DNA of 64,000 nucleotides from Pseudomonas fluorescens. Lineage in GTDB: Bacteria; Pseudomonadota; Gammaproteobacteria; Pseudomonadales; Pseudomonadaceae. Below are positions 33,610 to 42,639 of this stretch, piece by piece. The stretch lies in contig NZ_CABVHU010000002.1 of assembly GCF_902497855.1 (NCBI RefSeq), forward strand, positions 62,001 to 126,000. Direction: 5' to 3'. The notes under the pieces were generated by a model, which was not told where the DNA came from, searched no databases, and saw only the letters and a program-made list of their open reading frames with translations. A program made the position numbers and the translations under genes. How positions within the stretch are numbered: the first letter of the stretch is position 1; every line of letters begins with the position of its first letter.

Positions 33610-35079
33610 ATGAAATTCAATTTCGAAAAGAGCAGTGCGTTAACCACGTGCACTTCTTCAATGATCCTGTTATCGGCAATGCTGGCCTCACAAACCGTTT
33701 CCGCTCACGGCTATCTGGAAGTGCCTCCTTCGCGGGCTCTGCTGTGCCAAAAAGGCGTGAACACCCACTGTGGTGGCGCGCAATACGAACCGCAAAGCGT
33801 CGGTGAAACCTTCAAAGGCTTCCCGGCAGGCGTTGGCGGCGCTCCTTTGCAGGGGCCGGTCGATGGCAAGATCGCCAGTGGCGGTCACTCGTTGTTCTCC
33901 GCGCTGGACGCTCAGTCCGCCACCCGTTGGCAGCTGACCGAAATCAAGGATCGCAACATCGATTTCCAATGGACCTACACCGCCGTTCACCCCGCGACCA
34001 AGCACGAATATTTCATTACCCGCGACGGCTGGAATCCGAACGAAGCGCTGAAACGCGCTACCTTCGAAAGCACGCCGTTCTGCACCGTCGAGGGTGGCAA
34101 CCAAAAGCCGACTAACGGCGATAAGCACAGCTGCACCCTCCCGGACGACAAGTCCGGCCACCATGTCATCCTTGGGGTCTGGACGGTTGGTGATACCGAT
34201 GCGGCGTTCTATAACCCGGCCGACGTGAACATCCTTGCCGAGCCATCGTTGCCAGGCGGCTGGTCTTCCGTTGGTGGCATCGCAGCGGCGACCCCATTGC
34301 TGGTCGATGACAAGGTCAAGGCCCGCGCATTCACGGCCAATGGTGAAAGCCCGCAGTACAGCGTCGAAATCTCCATCGACAATGCCGAGGAAGGTTCGCC
34401 AAACAACTGGGCATTCAAGCTGGCTGAAAAAATCAACGCGACCCACACCCTCGTCCGCGCCGGTGTTCGTAATGAGCACGGCAACATCGAGCCCGTGAAA
34501 GGAACAACCAACCGCCTGTACGCACAAAAAGACAGCGGTGTCACACGCTACGAAGTGCAGCTGGACATGAAGGAAGATGCCGCAGCTCGCCTGTCGGTGG
34601 CTTCGCAGCAAGCCGAATACGTGCTTGATAAAGGCCGCGCCAAAGTCGATTTCAGCATTATTTCCAATCGCAAAATGAACGTCGAAGCGACCCTGTTCGA
34701 TCAGAAAAACAAGCCGGTCGGCACTGTCTCGGCGCAAGTGGATAGCGGCCCTGCGTCGCTCTCCATGGATGTGCGCAGCAACCCTGAAATTCATACCCTG
34801 ACGCTGGTCGGCACCACCCTGGACGGCCGAACCACTCGCCAGGATACCCAGCCCACCCACATGACCGGTGAAGGCGCGGGCGTCGAATATGACTTCGTGT
34901 TCCCCGAAGGCCTCAGCGACTACACCGCCGGCACCAAGGTCCTGCAACCCAAGACCGATGAAGTCTTCGAATGCAAACCGTTCCCCGAGTCGGGTTACTG
35001 CAAGCAATACACCCCTACCGCCACCGGATTTGAACCAGGCGTCGGTGCTCACTGGCACTCGGCGTGGAACAAACTCTAA
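33610..35079 (+). CDS. gbpA: GbpA-like lytic polysaccharide monooxygenase (AA10), chitin-binding
   Basis: Secreted copper enzyme that oxidatively cleaves chitin; in Vibrio cholerae GbpA also mediates adhesion to N-acetylglucosamine surfaces. 489 residues (V. cholerae GbpA is about 485). A Sec signal peptide ends at VSA, leaving His33 as the mature N terminus (HGYLEVPPSR). His132 (KHEYF) completes the copper histidine brace, and AFYNPADVNI provides the axial aromatic region. The catalytic domain covers about 33-205, then GbpA2-like and third domains follow. The C-terminal chitin-binding module seen in some homologues appears short or atypical. It stands immediately upstream of a type II secretion operon, its likely export route. 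ATG 33610 directly follows GAATCCATC, without a strong ribosome site. Confidence 0.88.
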   Translation: MKFNFEKSSALTTCTSSMILLSAMLASQTVSAHGYLEVPPSRALLCQKGVNTHCGGAQYEPQSVGETFKGFPAGVGGAPLQGPVDGKIASGGHSLFSALDAQSATRWQLTEIKDRNIDFQWTYTAVHPATKHEYFITRDGWNPNEALKRATFESTPFCTVEGGNQKPTNGDKHSCTLPDDKSGHHVILGVWTVGDTDAAFYNPADVNILAEPSLPGGWSSVGGIAAATPLLVDDKVKARAFTANGESPQYSVEISIDNAEEGSPNNWAFKLAEKINATHTLVRAGVRNEHGNIEPVKGTTNRLYAQKDSGVTRYEVQLDMKEDAAARLSVASQQAEYVLDKGRAKVDFSIISNRKMNVEATLFDQKNKPVGTVSAQVDSGPASLSMDVRSNPEIHTLTLVGTTLDGRTTRQDTQPTHMTGEGAGVEYDFVFPEGLSDYTAGTKVLQPKTDEVFECKPFPESGYCKQYTPTATGFEPGVGAHWHSAWNKL

Positions 35080-35094
35080 GCCCTGCGTGTAACA

Positions 35095-35125
35095 CTTCAG
35101 GCGGTTTTTGACCGACCGCCTGAAG
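35095..35125 (+). terminator. Hairpin after the LPMO gene
   Basis: CTTCAGGCGGT and ACCGCCTGAAG form a perfect 11-bp stem with a 9-base loop, 16 bases after the stop, followed by CTTTCTTCCTCT rather than a clean T-run. It probably ends or attenuates LPMO transcription before gspC. Confidence 0.6.
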
Positions 35126-35155
35126 CTTTCTTCCTCTGCTGAAATCGAGTTAAAG

Positions 35156-35782
35156 ATGACTGTTTCGGGTTACTCCAGACAACGCATTTGGCTGCACGGG
35201 TTGTCGGCGGCTGTCATCACGACTTGGCATGAGCGACTCGTGAAATTTTCGCCGGTGATGATGGCAGGGCTCGGGCTACGCCTGGGCAAAGCTTGCCTTC
35301 TGATTTTGCCAATCGGCTACGGGGCATTTCTGGCGTGGCAAGAATGGAGCTATCGGGCAAGCCTGGCTTCGCCTTTGCCCAACGTTACAACGGCACTCAC
35401 GACACAACCTTCCCCTTTACCCATTGATCCGACAGCGGTCGCAACCGTGCTCGGCCTGACGGCTGAGACCACGCTGTTGCCCAGCGCTGAACCCTTGACC
35501 TTGCAAGCGAGTTTTGTCTTGGGCACTGGTTTGTCCAAGGCGCTGCTGGCCGACTCCCAAGGCTCGCGAATTTACCTGGTGGGCGAACGCTTGCCTGGCG
35601 GCAGCGTCCTGCGCCGGGTCGAGTCGAACCACGTGGTGCTGTGGAACAAGGGCCGGGAAGAACTATTGATGTTGCAGCGATCTGCCGCGCGTTTGCTGCG
35701 CAGGTTCGAATCGCCAACCGACCCGCAAAAAACCACTGTTTCCTCGCGTTATCTACGCCCGCTATCCGGCCAGTCAGAGTGA
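35156..35782 (+). CDS. gspC: Type II secretion system protein GspC
   Basis: Inner-membrane clamp protein linking the platform to the GspD secretin. 208 residues from ATG 35156; the frame opens earlier (TTG 35108), but that start lies inside the hairpin loop. One membrane segment at about residues 40-58 (ACLLILPIGYGAFLAW) precedes a periplasmic homology region (LVGERLPGGSVLRRVESNHVVLWN), the part that binds the N0 domain of GspD. There is no PDZ or coiled-coil domain after it, as in the short XcpP-type forms. The N terminus is uncertain; assignment rests on the fold layout and on position before gspD. Confidence 0.75.
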   Translation: MTVSGYSRQRIWLHGLSAAVITTWHERLVKFSPVMMAGLGLRLGKACLLILPIGYGAFLAWQEWSYRASLASPLPNVTTALTTQPSPLPIDPTAVATVLGLTAETTLLPSAEPLTLQASFVLGTGLSKALLADSQGSRIYLVGERLPGGSVLRRVESNHVVLWNKGREELLMLQRSAARLLRRFESPTDPQKTTVSSRYLRPLSGQSE

Positions 35783-35790
35783 TCACCTCC

Positions 35791-37719
35791 ATGAACAGCT
35801 TCGTTGGTGCGTACGCCCTGCGCTCCATGTCTCTTCTCGTTGTTTTGGCCGTTGCGCTGTTCCATGGCGCGCTTGGGGCCGCAGAAGAAAAATGGCAGCT
35901 GGCGATGAACAACGCCGAATTGCGCGATATCGTCGAAGAATTTTCCAGCATTCTGGGGACCACCGTGGTGCTCGATCCCAGGGTGTCCGGACGTATCACC
36001 GTGATGTCCCATCAAGCCCTGGACCGCGAGGGGGTTCGCCGGTTGTTTTACTCGGTGCTCGACGCCCACAACTTTACGGTGATCGACGAGGGCGACCGGA
36101 TCCTGATTACCCCGGTGACGGAAGCCAAGACCCGGGCTGGCCAAGGCACTGTGAAGAACGCTACGGCCTCGCAGTTTGTCACCCGCGTCATCGAACTCAA
36201 TACCAGCAGCGCCGCCGATATCGCCGGGCTGGTGCGGCCGCTGGTGTCGGCCAATGGGTATGTCGGCCCGTCGGTGTCGGCCAATGCGTTGGTCGTCACT
36301 GACACGGCCGCCAATGTGAAACGTGTCGATCGGGTGGTCCGGGAGCTGGATTCCGGACAGAACAACCTGCATGCCGTGGTGCAACTGCGTCATGCCGAAG
36401 CCGCAGACATGGCTCCGGTCATTGAAGCGTCCCTGGGCAAGCGCAACGCCGACTCGGCGATCCAGGTCCTGACCGATGCCAGGACCAACCGCCTGATCTT
36501 CATCGGCCCCTCGGCGGTTCGCCAACGTCTGGTCGACCTGGCGGGCCGTCTCGACATCCCGGCCACGGCGGCCCTGGACACGGCGCGGGTGATCCGGCTG
36601 CGCCACAGCGATGCCAAGCAATTGGCCGAAGTACTGGAGACGATGGGGCAGGGCAGAAAACAGGCACCGGCCCTGGCCGGCGCCAAGGACACCGCATCTG
36701 GCACGACCTTTATGATCAAGGCCGACGAAAGCCAGAATGCACTGGTGGTGATCGCCGAGTCGGCGCAACTCAGGACCATCGAAAACATTGTGCGCCAACT
36801 GGACCAGCCTCGGGCGCAGGTGCTTATCCATGCCGCCATCGTCGAGATCTCCGGGGACATTGCCGAAGCCGTGGGTGTTCAGTGGAGCGTGAGTACCGGT
36901 GACGCCAAGGGTTTTATCAACTTCCCCGGAACCGACATCCCGATCGTCGGCGGGCTGAATTTCGACGAGAAAAAAGCGGCGCCGGAAGGTGCGTTTCTGC
37001 AGTTGGGCGGTGACCGGTTCGGCGCGTTGATTTCAGCCCTGGCCAGCAACACGCGCAGCAACCTGCTCTCCACGCCGAGCCTGCTGACCCTCGACAATCA
37101 GGAAGCGGAAATCATCGTCGGCCAGAACGTGCCCTTCAAGACCGGCTCCTACGCCACCAACAGCAACGGCGCAGACAACCCGTTTACCACCGTCGAACGC
37201 AAGGACGTGGGCATCAGCCTGAAGATCAAGCCCTACATCAACGACGGTTCGACGTTGCGGCTGGAGGTCGAGCAAGAGGTGTCGGACGTCGCGCCCTCGG
37301 TGTCGGGCATCGACTCCTCGGACCTGATCACCAACAAGCGTGCACTCAAGAGCACTATTCTGGCCAACGATGGCGAGATCATCGTGATCGGCGGCCTGAT
37401 CCGCGACAGCGTGCGCACGCAAAGAAGCGGGGTGCCGCTGCTGCGCGACATTCCCTACCTGGGCGCGCTGTTTCGCTGGAGCCGCGACACCCAGACCAAA
37501 AGCAATCTGATGGTCTTCCTGCGGCCTACCATCGTTCGCAGCAAGGAAGACCTGGTCAATATCAGCCAGCAGCGCTACGACGCGCTGCGCGACCTGAGCC
37601 AACCGGGCGCGGGGCAGAACAACTCGCTGCTGCTGCCGGCAGAGTCTCGGCAGTTGTTCGAGCCGGTAACCGACGCGCCAGTGATCGATTTGCGCAAGTC
37701 AGCGCCGGTGGCGCCATGA
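35791..37719 (+). CDS. gspD: Type II secretion system secretin GspD
   Basis: Outer-membrane channel of the secretion system. 642 residues from ATG 35791, eight bases after the gspC stop. A signal peptide ends near LGAAEEK (about residue 31), followed by N0 (AMNNAELRDIVEEFSSILG), N1-N3 repeats (FVTRVIELNTSSAADIAGLV, VVQLRHAEAADMAPVIEA, ARVIRLRHSDAKQLAEVLE), and the secretin core with VPFKTGSY and the ILANDGEIIVIGGLIRDS signature. The C-terminal S-domain is short; no pilotin gene is seen in the operon. Complete and apparently functional. Confidence 0.94.
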   Translation: MNSFVGAYALRSMSLLVVLAVALFHGALGAAEEKWQLAMNNAELRDIVEEFSSILGTTVVLDPRVSGRITVMSHQALDREGVRRLFYSVLDAHNFTVIDEGDRILITPVTEAKTRAGQGTVKNATASQFVTRVIELNTSSAADIAGLVRPLVSANGYVGPSVSANALVVTDTAANVKRVDRVVRELDSGQNNLHAVVQLRHAEAADMAPVIEASLGKRNADSAIQVLTDARTNRLIFIGPSAVRQRLVDLAGRLDIPATAALDTARVIRLRHSDAKQLAEVLETMGQGRKQAPALAGAKDTASGTTFMIKADESQNALVVIAESAQLRTIENIVRQLDQPRAQVLIHAAIVEISGDIAEAVGVQWSVSTGDAKGFINFPGTDIPIVGGLNFDEKKAAPEGAFLQLGGDRFGALISALASNTRSNLLSTPSLLTLDNQEAEIIVGQNVPFKTGSYATNSNGADNPFTTVERKDVGISLKIKPYINDGSTLRLEVEQEVSDVAPSVSGIDSSDLITNKRALKSTILANDGEIIVIGGLIRDSVRTQRSGVPLLRDIPYLGALFRWSRDTQTKSNLMVFLRPTIVRSKEDLVNISQQRYDALRDLSQPGAGQNNSLLLPAESRQLFEPVTDAPVIDLRKSAPVAP

Positions 37720-38738
37720 CCCGCCCGACTGATCCCGGCGAGCAATTGCCCTTTGGTTTCGCCCGGCGATTTGGCGTGCTGCTGGAACGCGAAGGAACTG
37801 ATGTAAGCCTGGCCCTGCGTGCCGATACACCGCTCACAGCCCTGGCGGAAGCGCGCCGGGTGTGCGGCCGGGACCTGCCGGTGCGACTGCTGGAACCCAG
37901 TGTGTTTGCTGCGCGCCTGGCGGCGGCCTACCGCGAAGGCCAGAGCGCGGCCGAGCAGGTCGCCCAGGGGCTGGACGAAGAACTGGACCTGCTCAGCCTG
38001 GTGGATCAAGTGCCGCAGGCTGCCGATCTGCTGGAGCAGCAGGGCGATGCGCCGATCATTCGCCTGATCAACGCACTGCTCAGCGAAGCGGTGCGTGAAC
38101 ACGCGTCGGATGTGCACCTGGAAACCTTCGAGCACACGCTGTCGGTGCGCATGCGGGTCGACGGGCAACTGCGGGAAATGCTCCGGCCAAGGCGTGAACT
38201 GGCGTCGCTGCTGGTGTCGCGGATCAAGGTCATGGCGCGCCTGGATATTGCTGAAAAACGCGTCCCTCAGGACGGTCGGATGGCCCTGCGGCTGGCCGGG
38301 CATGAAGTCGACGTGCGGGTCTCGACCCTGCCCTCGGCCCACGGCGAACGCGTGGTGCTGCGTCTGCTCGACAAACAGGCCGGGCGCCTGGAGTTGGCGC
38401 GACTGGGCATGCCGCACGACACCCTCGCATCCCTGCGCCAACTGTTGGGCAAACCGCACGGCCAACGTTTGGGGCTCGATGCTGCAGCACCACCGCCACT
38501 GTTCAGCGCTGTGGGGTGCGAGCAGTGTCAGCACGGTTATCGCGGACGTATCGGGATCTACGAACTGATCAGCGTGACGCCCGCGGTGTCGGCTCTGATT
38601 CACCAGGGCGCCGGCGAGCAGGCATTGGCCGACGAGACGCGCAAAGTGTCCCGCAGCCTGTTCCAGGACGGTCGCCAACGGGTGCTGGACGGCTTGACCA
38701 GCCTCGACGAGTTATTGCGTGTGACCCAGGAGGGCTAG
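37716..38738 (+). CDS. gspE: GspE secretion ATPase lacking its nucleotide-binding core (internal in-frame deletion)
   Basis: GspE normally powers pseudopilus assembly and is about 500 residues; this one has 340. Residues 1-248 match the N1E/N2E domains and the start of the ATPase domain (EHASDVHLETFEHTLSVRMR, DGRMALRLAGHEVDVRVSTL, LARLGMPHDTLASLRQLLGK). Residues 250-340 match the C-terminal end (GCEQCQHGYRGRIGIYELI). Between GKPHG and QRLGLD, at about 38460, some 155 residues are missing: Walker A, Asp box, Walker B, His box and the first CxxC of the zinc module. The reading frame stays open and the flanking genes overlap or abut normally. As read, the protein cannot hydrolyse ATP. A sequencing or assembly error is possible. 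Confidence 0.85.
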   Translation: MTRPTDPGEQLPFGFARRFGVLLEREGTDVSLALRADTPLTALAEARRVCGRDLPVRLLEPSVFAARLAAAYREGQSAAEQVAQGLDEELDLLSLVDQVPQAADLLEQQGDAPIIRLINALLSEAVREHASDVHLETFEHTLSVRMRVDGQLREMLRPRRELASLLVSRIKVMARLDIAEKRVPQDGRMALRLAGHEVDVRVSTLPSAHGERVVLRLLDKQAGRLELARLGMPHDTLASLRQLLGKPHGQRLGLDAAAPPPLFSAVGCEQCQHGYRGRIGIYELISVTPAVSALIHQGAGEQALADETRKVSRSLFQDGRQRVLDGLTSLDELLRVTQEG

Positions 38739-38741
38739 CCG

Positions 38742-39950
38742 GTGCCGACTTTCGACTATCGTGCTGACGATGCCCGGGGTCGCCCGTGCAAGGGCCGACT
38801 GGAAGCCGACAGCCCTCGTCATGCCCGGCAACTGATGCGTGAGCGAGGTTTGTGGCCACGCACCTTGCGAGCAGTGGGGGCGGGCGACGGCGCCAATCCG
38901 CAGCCTCGTGGCGGGCGACTGAAATCGGCGGAGCTGGCGCTCCTGACCTTGCAGCTGTCGACGCTTGTCCAGGCCGGCCTGCCCCTGGAAGAAGCACTCG
39001 AAGCCGTGGCGAAACAGAGTGCCCGGCGCAGGGTTGCCGGTTTGTTATCGGCGGTCAGGAGCCGGGTGATGGAAGGCCATGCCCTGGCAACGGCGCTGGG
39101 TCAGTTTCCCAAGGCATTCCCCGAATTGTTCCGCGCCACCGTCGCGGCCGGGGAACGTTCCGGTCACCTGGGCCATGTGCTGGAGCAATTGGCGGCCTAC
39201 ACCCAGGCCCGCCAGGCTTCGCGGCAAAAAATCCAGATGGCCTTGGTGTACCCGTTGATCCTGATGTTGGCCAGTGTGGCGATCGTCGGCTTTCTGCTGG
39301 GTTACGTAGTGCCGGACGTGGTGAAGATTTTCGTCGACAGCGGCCAGCCGCTGCCCTGGCTGACCCGGGCGCTGATCGGCCTGAGCGATGCCCTGCGCAA
39401 CCATGGCCTGTTGTTGACCGGAGCGCTTGCGTCCTTGGTGGGGCTCTGGCGCTGGAGCCTGCGCCAGCCGACCTCGCGCCTGCGCTGGCACCATCTGGTA
39501 TTGAACATCCCGTTGATCGGTGAAGTGTTGCGGGCGATGGAAGCGGCGCGGTTCGCCAGCACCCTGGCCATTCTCGGCAAGAGCGCGGTGCCCTTGGTGG
39601 ACGCGCTGGAAATCGCCGCCGCCGTCATCGGCAACCTGACCATCCGCGCGCGGATGGTCGATGTGGCCCGCTCGGTCCGCGAAGGCGGCACCCTGACCCG
39701 CGGCCTGGAGCAGAGCGGCGACATCCCGCCGATGATGCTGCACATGATCGCCAGCGGCGAACGGGCGGGCGAGCTCGATCGCATGCTGGCCCGCGCCGCC
39801 GAACAACAGGAAAGCAGCCTGGCCGCGCGCATCGCCCTGGTGGTGAGCCTGTTCGAGCCGGCCATGCTGGTGCTGATGGGCGGCGTGGTGCTGCTGATCG
39901 TCATGGCCATCCTCCTCCCGATCCTGAGCCTCAACCAATTGGTGAACTGA
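38742..39950 (+). CDS. gspF: Type II secretion system inner-membrane platform protein GspF
   Basis: Polytopic membrane protein at the centre of the assembly platform. 402 residues from GTG 38742 (PTFDYRADDARGRPCKG is the typical N terminus). Two T2SSF domains, at about 68-190 and 270-392, each carry the cytoplasmic helical bundle (VQAGLPLEEALEAVAKQS; LGKSAVPLVDALEIAAAVIG). Membrane segments are at about 168-190, 215-240 and 370-395 (ALVVSLFEPAMLVLMGGVVL). Three bases after gspE. Confidence 0.95.
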   Translation: MPTFDYRADDARGRPCKGRLEADSPRHARQLMRERGLWPRTLRAVGAGDGANPQPRGGRLKSAELALLTLQLSTLVQAGLPLEEALEAVAKQSARRRVAGLLSAVRSRVMEGHALATALGQFPKAFPELFRATVAAGERSGHLGHVLEQLAAYTQARQASRQKIQMALVYPLILMLASVAIVGFLLGYVVPDVVKIFVDSGQPLPWLTRALIGLSDALRNHGLLLTGALASLVGLWRWSLRQPTSRLRWHHLVLNIPLIGEVLRAMEAARFASTLAILGKSAVPLVDALEIAAAVIGNLTIRARMVDVARSVREGGTLTRGLEQSGDIPPMMLHMIASGERAGELDRMLARAAEQQESSLAARIALVVSLFEPAMLVLMGGVVLLIVMAILLPILSLNQLVN

Positions 39951-39953
39951 CCC

Positions 39954-40409
39954 ATGCAACCTGCACGCAAAAACGCTCCTGCCGCCCAGCGCGGTTTTAC
40001 CCTGATCGAAATCATGGTGGTGGTGGTCATCATCGGCATCCTGGGGGCCATCGTGGTGCCGCAGTTCATGAGCCGTCCGGATCAGGCCAAGGCCACCGCC
40101 GCCAGAGTCGACATCCAAGCGATCTCTACGGCGCTGGAAATGTATCGCCTCGACAATTTCCATTACCCCTCGACTCAGCAAGGCCTGGACGCCTTGGTCA
40201 AGCGCCCTTCAGGCACGCCGGCAGCGCGGTTCTGGAACCCGCAGGGTTACCTCAAAAGCCTGCCTGTGGACCCTTGGGGCGGGCCCTATCAATACCTCAA
40301 TCCGGGCGTGCGGTCGGCCGACGGCAGTTTCGACTTGTACTCCCTGGGTTCCGACGGCATGGCGGGAGGCGAAGGGCATGCGGCAGACATCGGCAACTGG
40401 GGTGGTTGA
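39954..40409 (+). CDS. gspG: Major pseudopilin GspG
   Basis: Main subunit of the type II secretion pseudopilus. 151 residues. The prepilin peptidase site is RG/FTLIE, with Glu at +5, and a hydrophobic N-terminal helix (MVVVVIIGILGAIVVPQ) follows. The GspG domain has SPDQ-like RPDQAKATAARVDIQ, YPSTQQGLDALV and the calcium-loop region DLYSLGSDGMAGGEGHAADIGNW. Cleavage needs a prepilin peptidase (PilD/GspO), not encoded in this operon. Confidence 0.97.
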   Translation: MQPARKNAPAAQRGFTLIEIMVVVVIIGILGAIVVPQFMSRPDQAKATAARVDIQAISTALEMYRLDNFHYPSTQQGLDALVKRPSGTPAARFWNPQGYLKSLPVDPWGGPYQYLNPGVRSADGSFDLYSLGSDGMAGGEGHAADIGNWGG

Positions 40410-40412
40410 CGG

Positions 40413-40880
40413 ATGCGACGCCATTGCCGGGGGTTTACCTTGCTCGAACTGATGATCGTGATCGTATTGATCGGCGTGCTGCTGGGCATGGTGAGCTTTG
40501 CCGCAGGGCCGAATCCGGTGCGCCAGGCCCGGCAGGAAGCGGACGCCATGGTGCAAATGATCCACCAGTTGCGTGAACGGGCGGTACTCGCAGGCCAGGA
40601 GCATGGCCTGCGGCTGAGCGTCGACGGCTATCGGGCGATGCGGCTCGATGGTCGAGGCTGGGAGCCGGTGACGTCCTTGTATCGATGGCCCGAAAACCTG
40701 CGGCCGCGGCTTGAACAGGACGGGCATCCTGTCCGCCTCGGTGCCGACGAGGGGCCGCCGCAGCTGTTGATGCTCAGCAGCGACGAGACCAGTGCCTTCA
40801 CCCTGACCTTCGCCAGCCAGGACGCGACCTGGCTGAGTCTGTCCAGTGACGGCATAGGAGACCCTGCGATCGATGGCTAG
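40413..40880 (+). CDS. gspH: Minor pseudopilin GspH
   Basis: Minor pseudopilin at the pseudopilus tip region. 155 residues with the cleavage site RG/FTLLE and a hydrophobic helix LMIVIVLIGVLLGMVSFAAG, followed by a GspH beta domain (LRERAVLAGQEHGLRLSVDG, RAMRLDGRGWEPV). Starts three bases after gspG and overlaps the gspI start by eight bases. Confidence 0.92.
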   Translation: MRRHCRGFTLLELMIVIVLIGVLLGMVSFAAGPNPVRQARQEADAMVQMIHQLRERAVLAGQEHGLRLSVDGYRAMRLDGRGWEPVTSLYRWPENLRPRLEQDGHPVRLGADEGPPQLLMLSSDETSAFTLTFASQDATWLSLSSDGIGDPAIDG

Positions 40881-41256
40881 TCGGCGGTTTGGCGCGGGCA
40901 TGGGCGGGTTCACCTTGCTGGAAATCATGGTGGCCCTGGCAATCTTTGCGACCCTGGCGGCGGCCGTCCTGTCCGCCAGCCAGTACGTGGTGAAGCAAAC
41001 CGGCGGGGTTGAAGAGCGACTTTTCGCGGCATGGCTGGCGGATAACCGCTTGAATGAACTGCGCCTGCAACCCGGGGTGGCCGTCGGACAACAGCAACAG
41101 GTCGTGCACATGGATCGTCGCGACTGGTTGCTGCGTCAGCACATCAGTGTCGCGAGCGACCCGCGCCTGCTCCAGGTCGGGATTGACGTCAGCCTTTCCG
41201 GTCGCGAGCAAACCTTGCACCGAGCCAGCGGCTGGATATCTGATCGTCATGAGTAA
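40873..41256 (+). CDS. gspI: Minor pseudopilin GspI
   Basis: 127-residue pseudopilin with cleavage site GG/FTLLE and the helix IMVALAIFATLAAAVLSASQ. The family motif AAWLADNRLNELRLQP near residues 53-68 is clear. GspI nucleates the GspI-J-K tip complex. It overlaps gspH upstream and gspJ downstream. Confidence 0.94.
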   Translation: MASRRFGAGMGGFTLLEIMVALAIFATLAAAVLSASQYVVKQTGGVEERLFAAWLADNRLNELRLQPGVAVGQQQQVVHMDRRDWLLRQHISVASDPRLLQVGIDVSLSGREQTLHRASGWISDRHE

Positions 41257-41791
41257 CCAGAGCGGGTTCACCTTGCTCGAGCTGGTGATCGCCATGGCGA
41301 TTTTCGCGTTGCTGGGGCTGGCCAGTTGGGGGCTGTTCGATGGCGTGGTGCGTGTGCAGCAGGGCACGCGTGCGCACGAACGTGAGTTCAGAAGCCTGCA
41401 ATGGGCGATTGCGACGATCGAGCGGGATCTGCTGCACATCACCGAGCAGCCCGTGGTGCTTGCGCAAACACGGTTGCAGTGGCAACGCAGCAACTGGCGT
41501 AACACGCTGGACCAGCCCCGTAGCGAGCGCCAGGCGCTGACCTATCGTCTCGACGACGGTGCGCTGTGGCGCGACAGCCAAGGGGAGGGCTCGCCGGTCG
41601 TACAGCGACAAAAATTGCTCGACGATGTTCGCACCTTGAGCTGGCGGCTGTTCGATGGCCAGTCCGGCTGGCGCAGTGACTGGCCGACCGGGCAGGGGGT
41701 AAAAGCGCCATTGGCGGTGGAAGTGCAATTGTCGGCGGGGCGTTTCGAGTCGATCCGTCGGGTGTTGCTATTGCCGGGGGCGCTGCCATGA
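41249..41791 (+). CDS. gspJ: Minor pseudopilin GspJ
   Basis: 180 residues from ATG 41249, which overlaps the gspI stop; the open frame runs further upstream, inside gspI, but MSNQSGFTLLE is the expected prepilin leader with cleavage SG/FTLLE. The typical GspJ segments AIFALLGLASWGLFDGVVR and QWAIATIERDLLHI are present, as is the C-terminal VEVQLSAGRFESIRRV strand. Part of the tip complex. Confidence 0.93.
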   Translation: MSNQSGFTLLELVIAMAIFALLGLASWGLFDGVVRVQQGTRAHEREFRSLQWAIATIERDLLHITEQPVVLAQTRLQWQRSNWRNTLDQPRSERQALTYRLDDGALWRDSQGEGSPVVQRQKLLDDVRTLSWRLFDGQSGWRSDWPTGQGVKAPLAVEVQLSAGRFESIRRVLLLPGALP

Positions 41792-42639
41792 ACGGGCGGC
41801 AACGGGGCATCGCATTGATCAGCGTATTGCTGGTCATGAGCCTGGCGCTGCTGATAACAAGTGGCTTGCTGCACAGCCACCGTTTGTTGCTGCAAAGCAG
41901 CGGACAACAATTGCAGCAGCTGCACCTGCGTCAACTCGGTGTGGCCGGGGAAACCTGGGCTTTGTTGCTGTTGCAGGACGTCGCGCGGGATCCGCAAAAA
42001 ACCGTCGACCTGACCCAGGACTGGGCCCGATTGGCCCCCGGTTTCGACATTGAAGACACGCAGGTTCAGGTGGATATCGAGGACTTGGCCGGGCGCTTCA
42101 ATCTCAATGCATTGTTGACCCAGGGACAGGTCGACCAGGTCACCCTCAACCGTTGGGCACGCCTGTTGGCCTTGCTCGAACTGCCACCGCTGGAGCTGAG
42201 TCAGGTGGGCGTGCTGCGGGAGCTGAGCCAGCTGCGCCTGCTACCGGGTATCGATGGGCAAGTGCTGCGACAACTGGAGCCCTGGGTGGCGTTGTTACCC
42301 AAGGACGCCGCGCTGAACATCAATACTGCACCGGCATTGGTGTTGCGCACGCTCGATGGCCTGGAAGCCCCGACCGCCGAAGCCTTGGTCCGTCAGCGCT
42401 CGACGAGCGCCTGGGCCAGTGTCCAGGCCTTTACCCAGGACCCGTTGCTGTCCGCAGCGGGTCTGAGCAGTCACGGCCTTGGCGTCAGCAGCCGCTGGTA
42501 CCGCATCACGGTTCAGGTCACCCGGGGGCAAAGCAGTCTGCGGCTGGCCACTGACGTCGAGCGCGACCCCGATGCTCGCCAACTGAACATCCTGCAAAGA
42601 CGTTTACTTCCTTCAATTGCCCACGAGATGCCGCGATGA
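41788..42639 (+). CDS. gspK: Minor pseudopilin GspK
   Basis: Largest minor pseudopilin, capping the pseudopilus. 283 residues; the leader ends RG/IALIS, so position +5 is Ser rather than Glu, as is usual for GspK. The helix SVLLVMSLALLITSGLLHS is followed by the large helical insertion containing VDIEDLAGRFNLNAL and LPKDAALNINTAPALVL, both family signatures. ATGA overlap with gspJ. Confidence 0.93.
   Translation: MNGRQRGIALISVLLVMSLALLITSGLLHSHRLLLQSSGQQLQQLHLRQLGVAGETWALLLLQDVARDPQKTVDLTQDWARLAPGFDIEDTQVQVDIEDLAGRFNLNALLTQGQVDQVTLNRWARLLALLELPPLELSQVGVLRELSQLRLLPGIDGQVLRQLEPWVALLPKDAALNINTAPALVLRTLDGLEAPTAEALVRQRSTSAWASVQAFTQDPLLSAAGLSSHGLGVSSRWYRITVQVTRGQSSLRLATDVERDPDARQLNILQRRLLPSIAHEMPR

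Noticed and set aside
35108..35155. Earlier TTG start for gspC
   Set aside because: It lies in the loop of the hairpin at 35095-35125 and has no ribosome site; the added residues match nothing typical of GspC.
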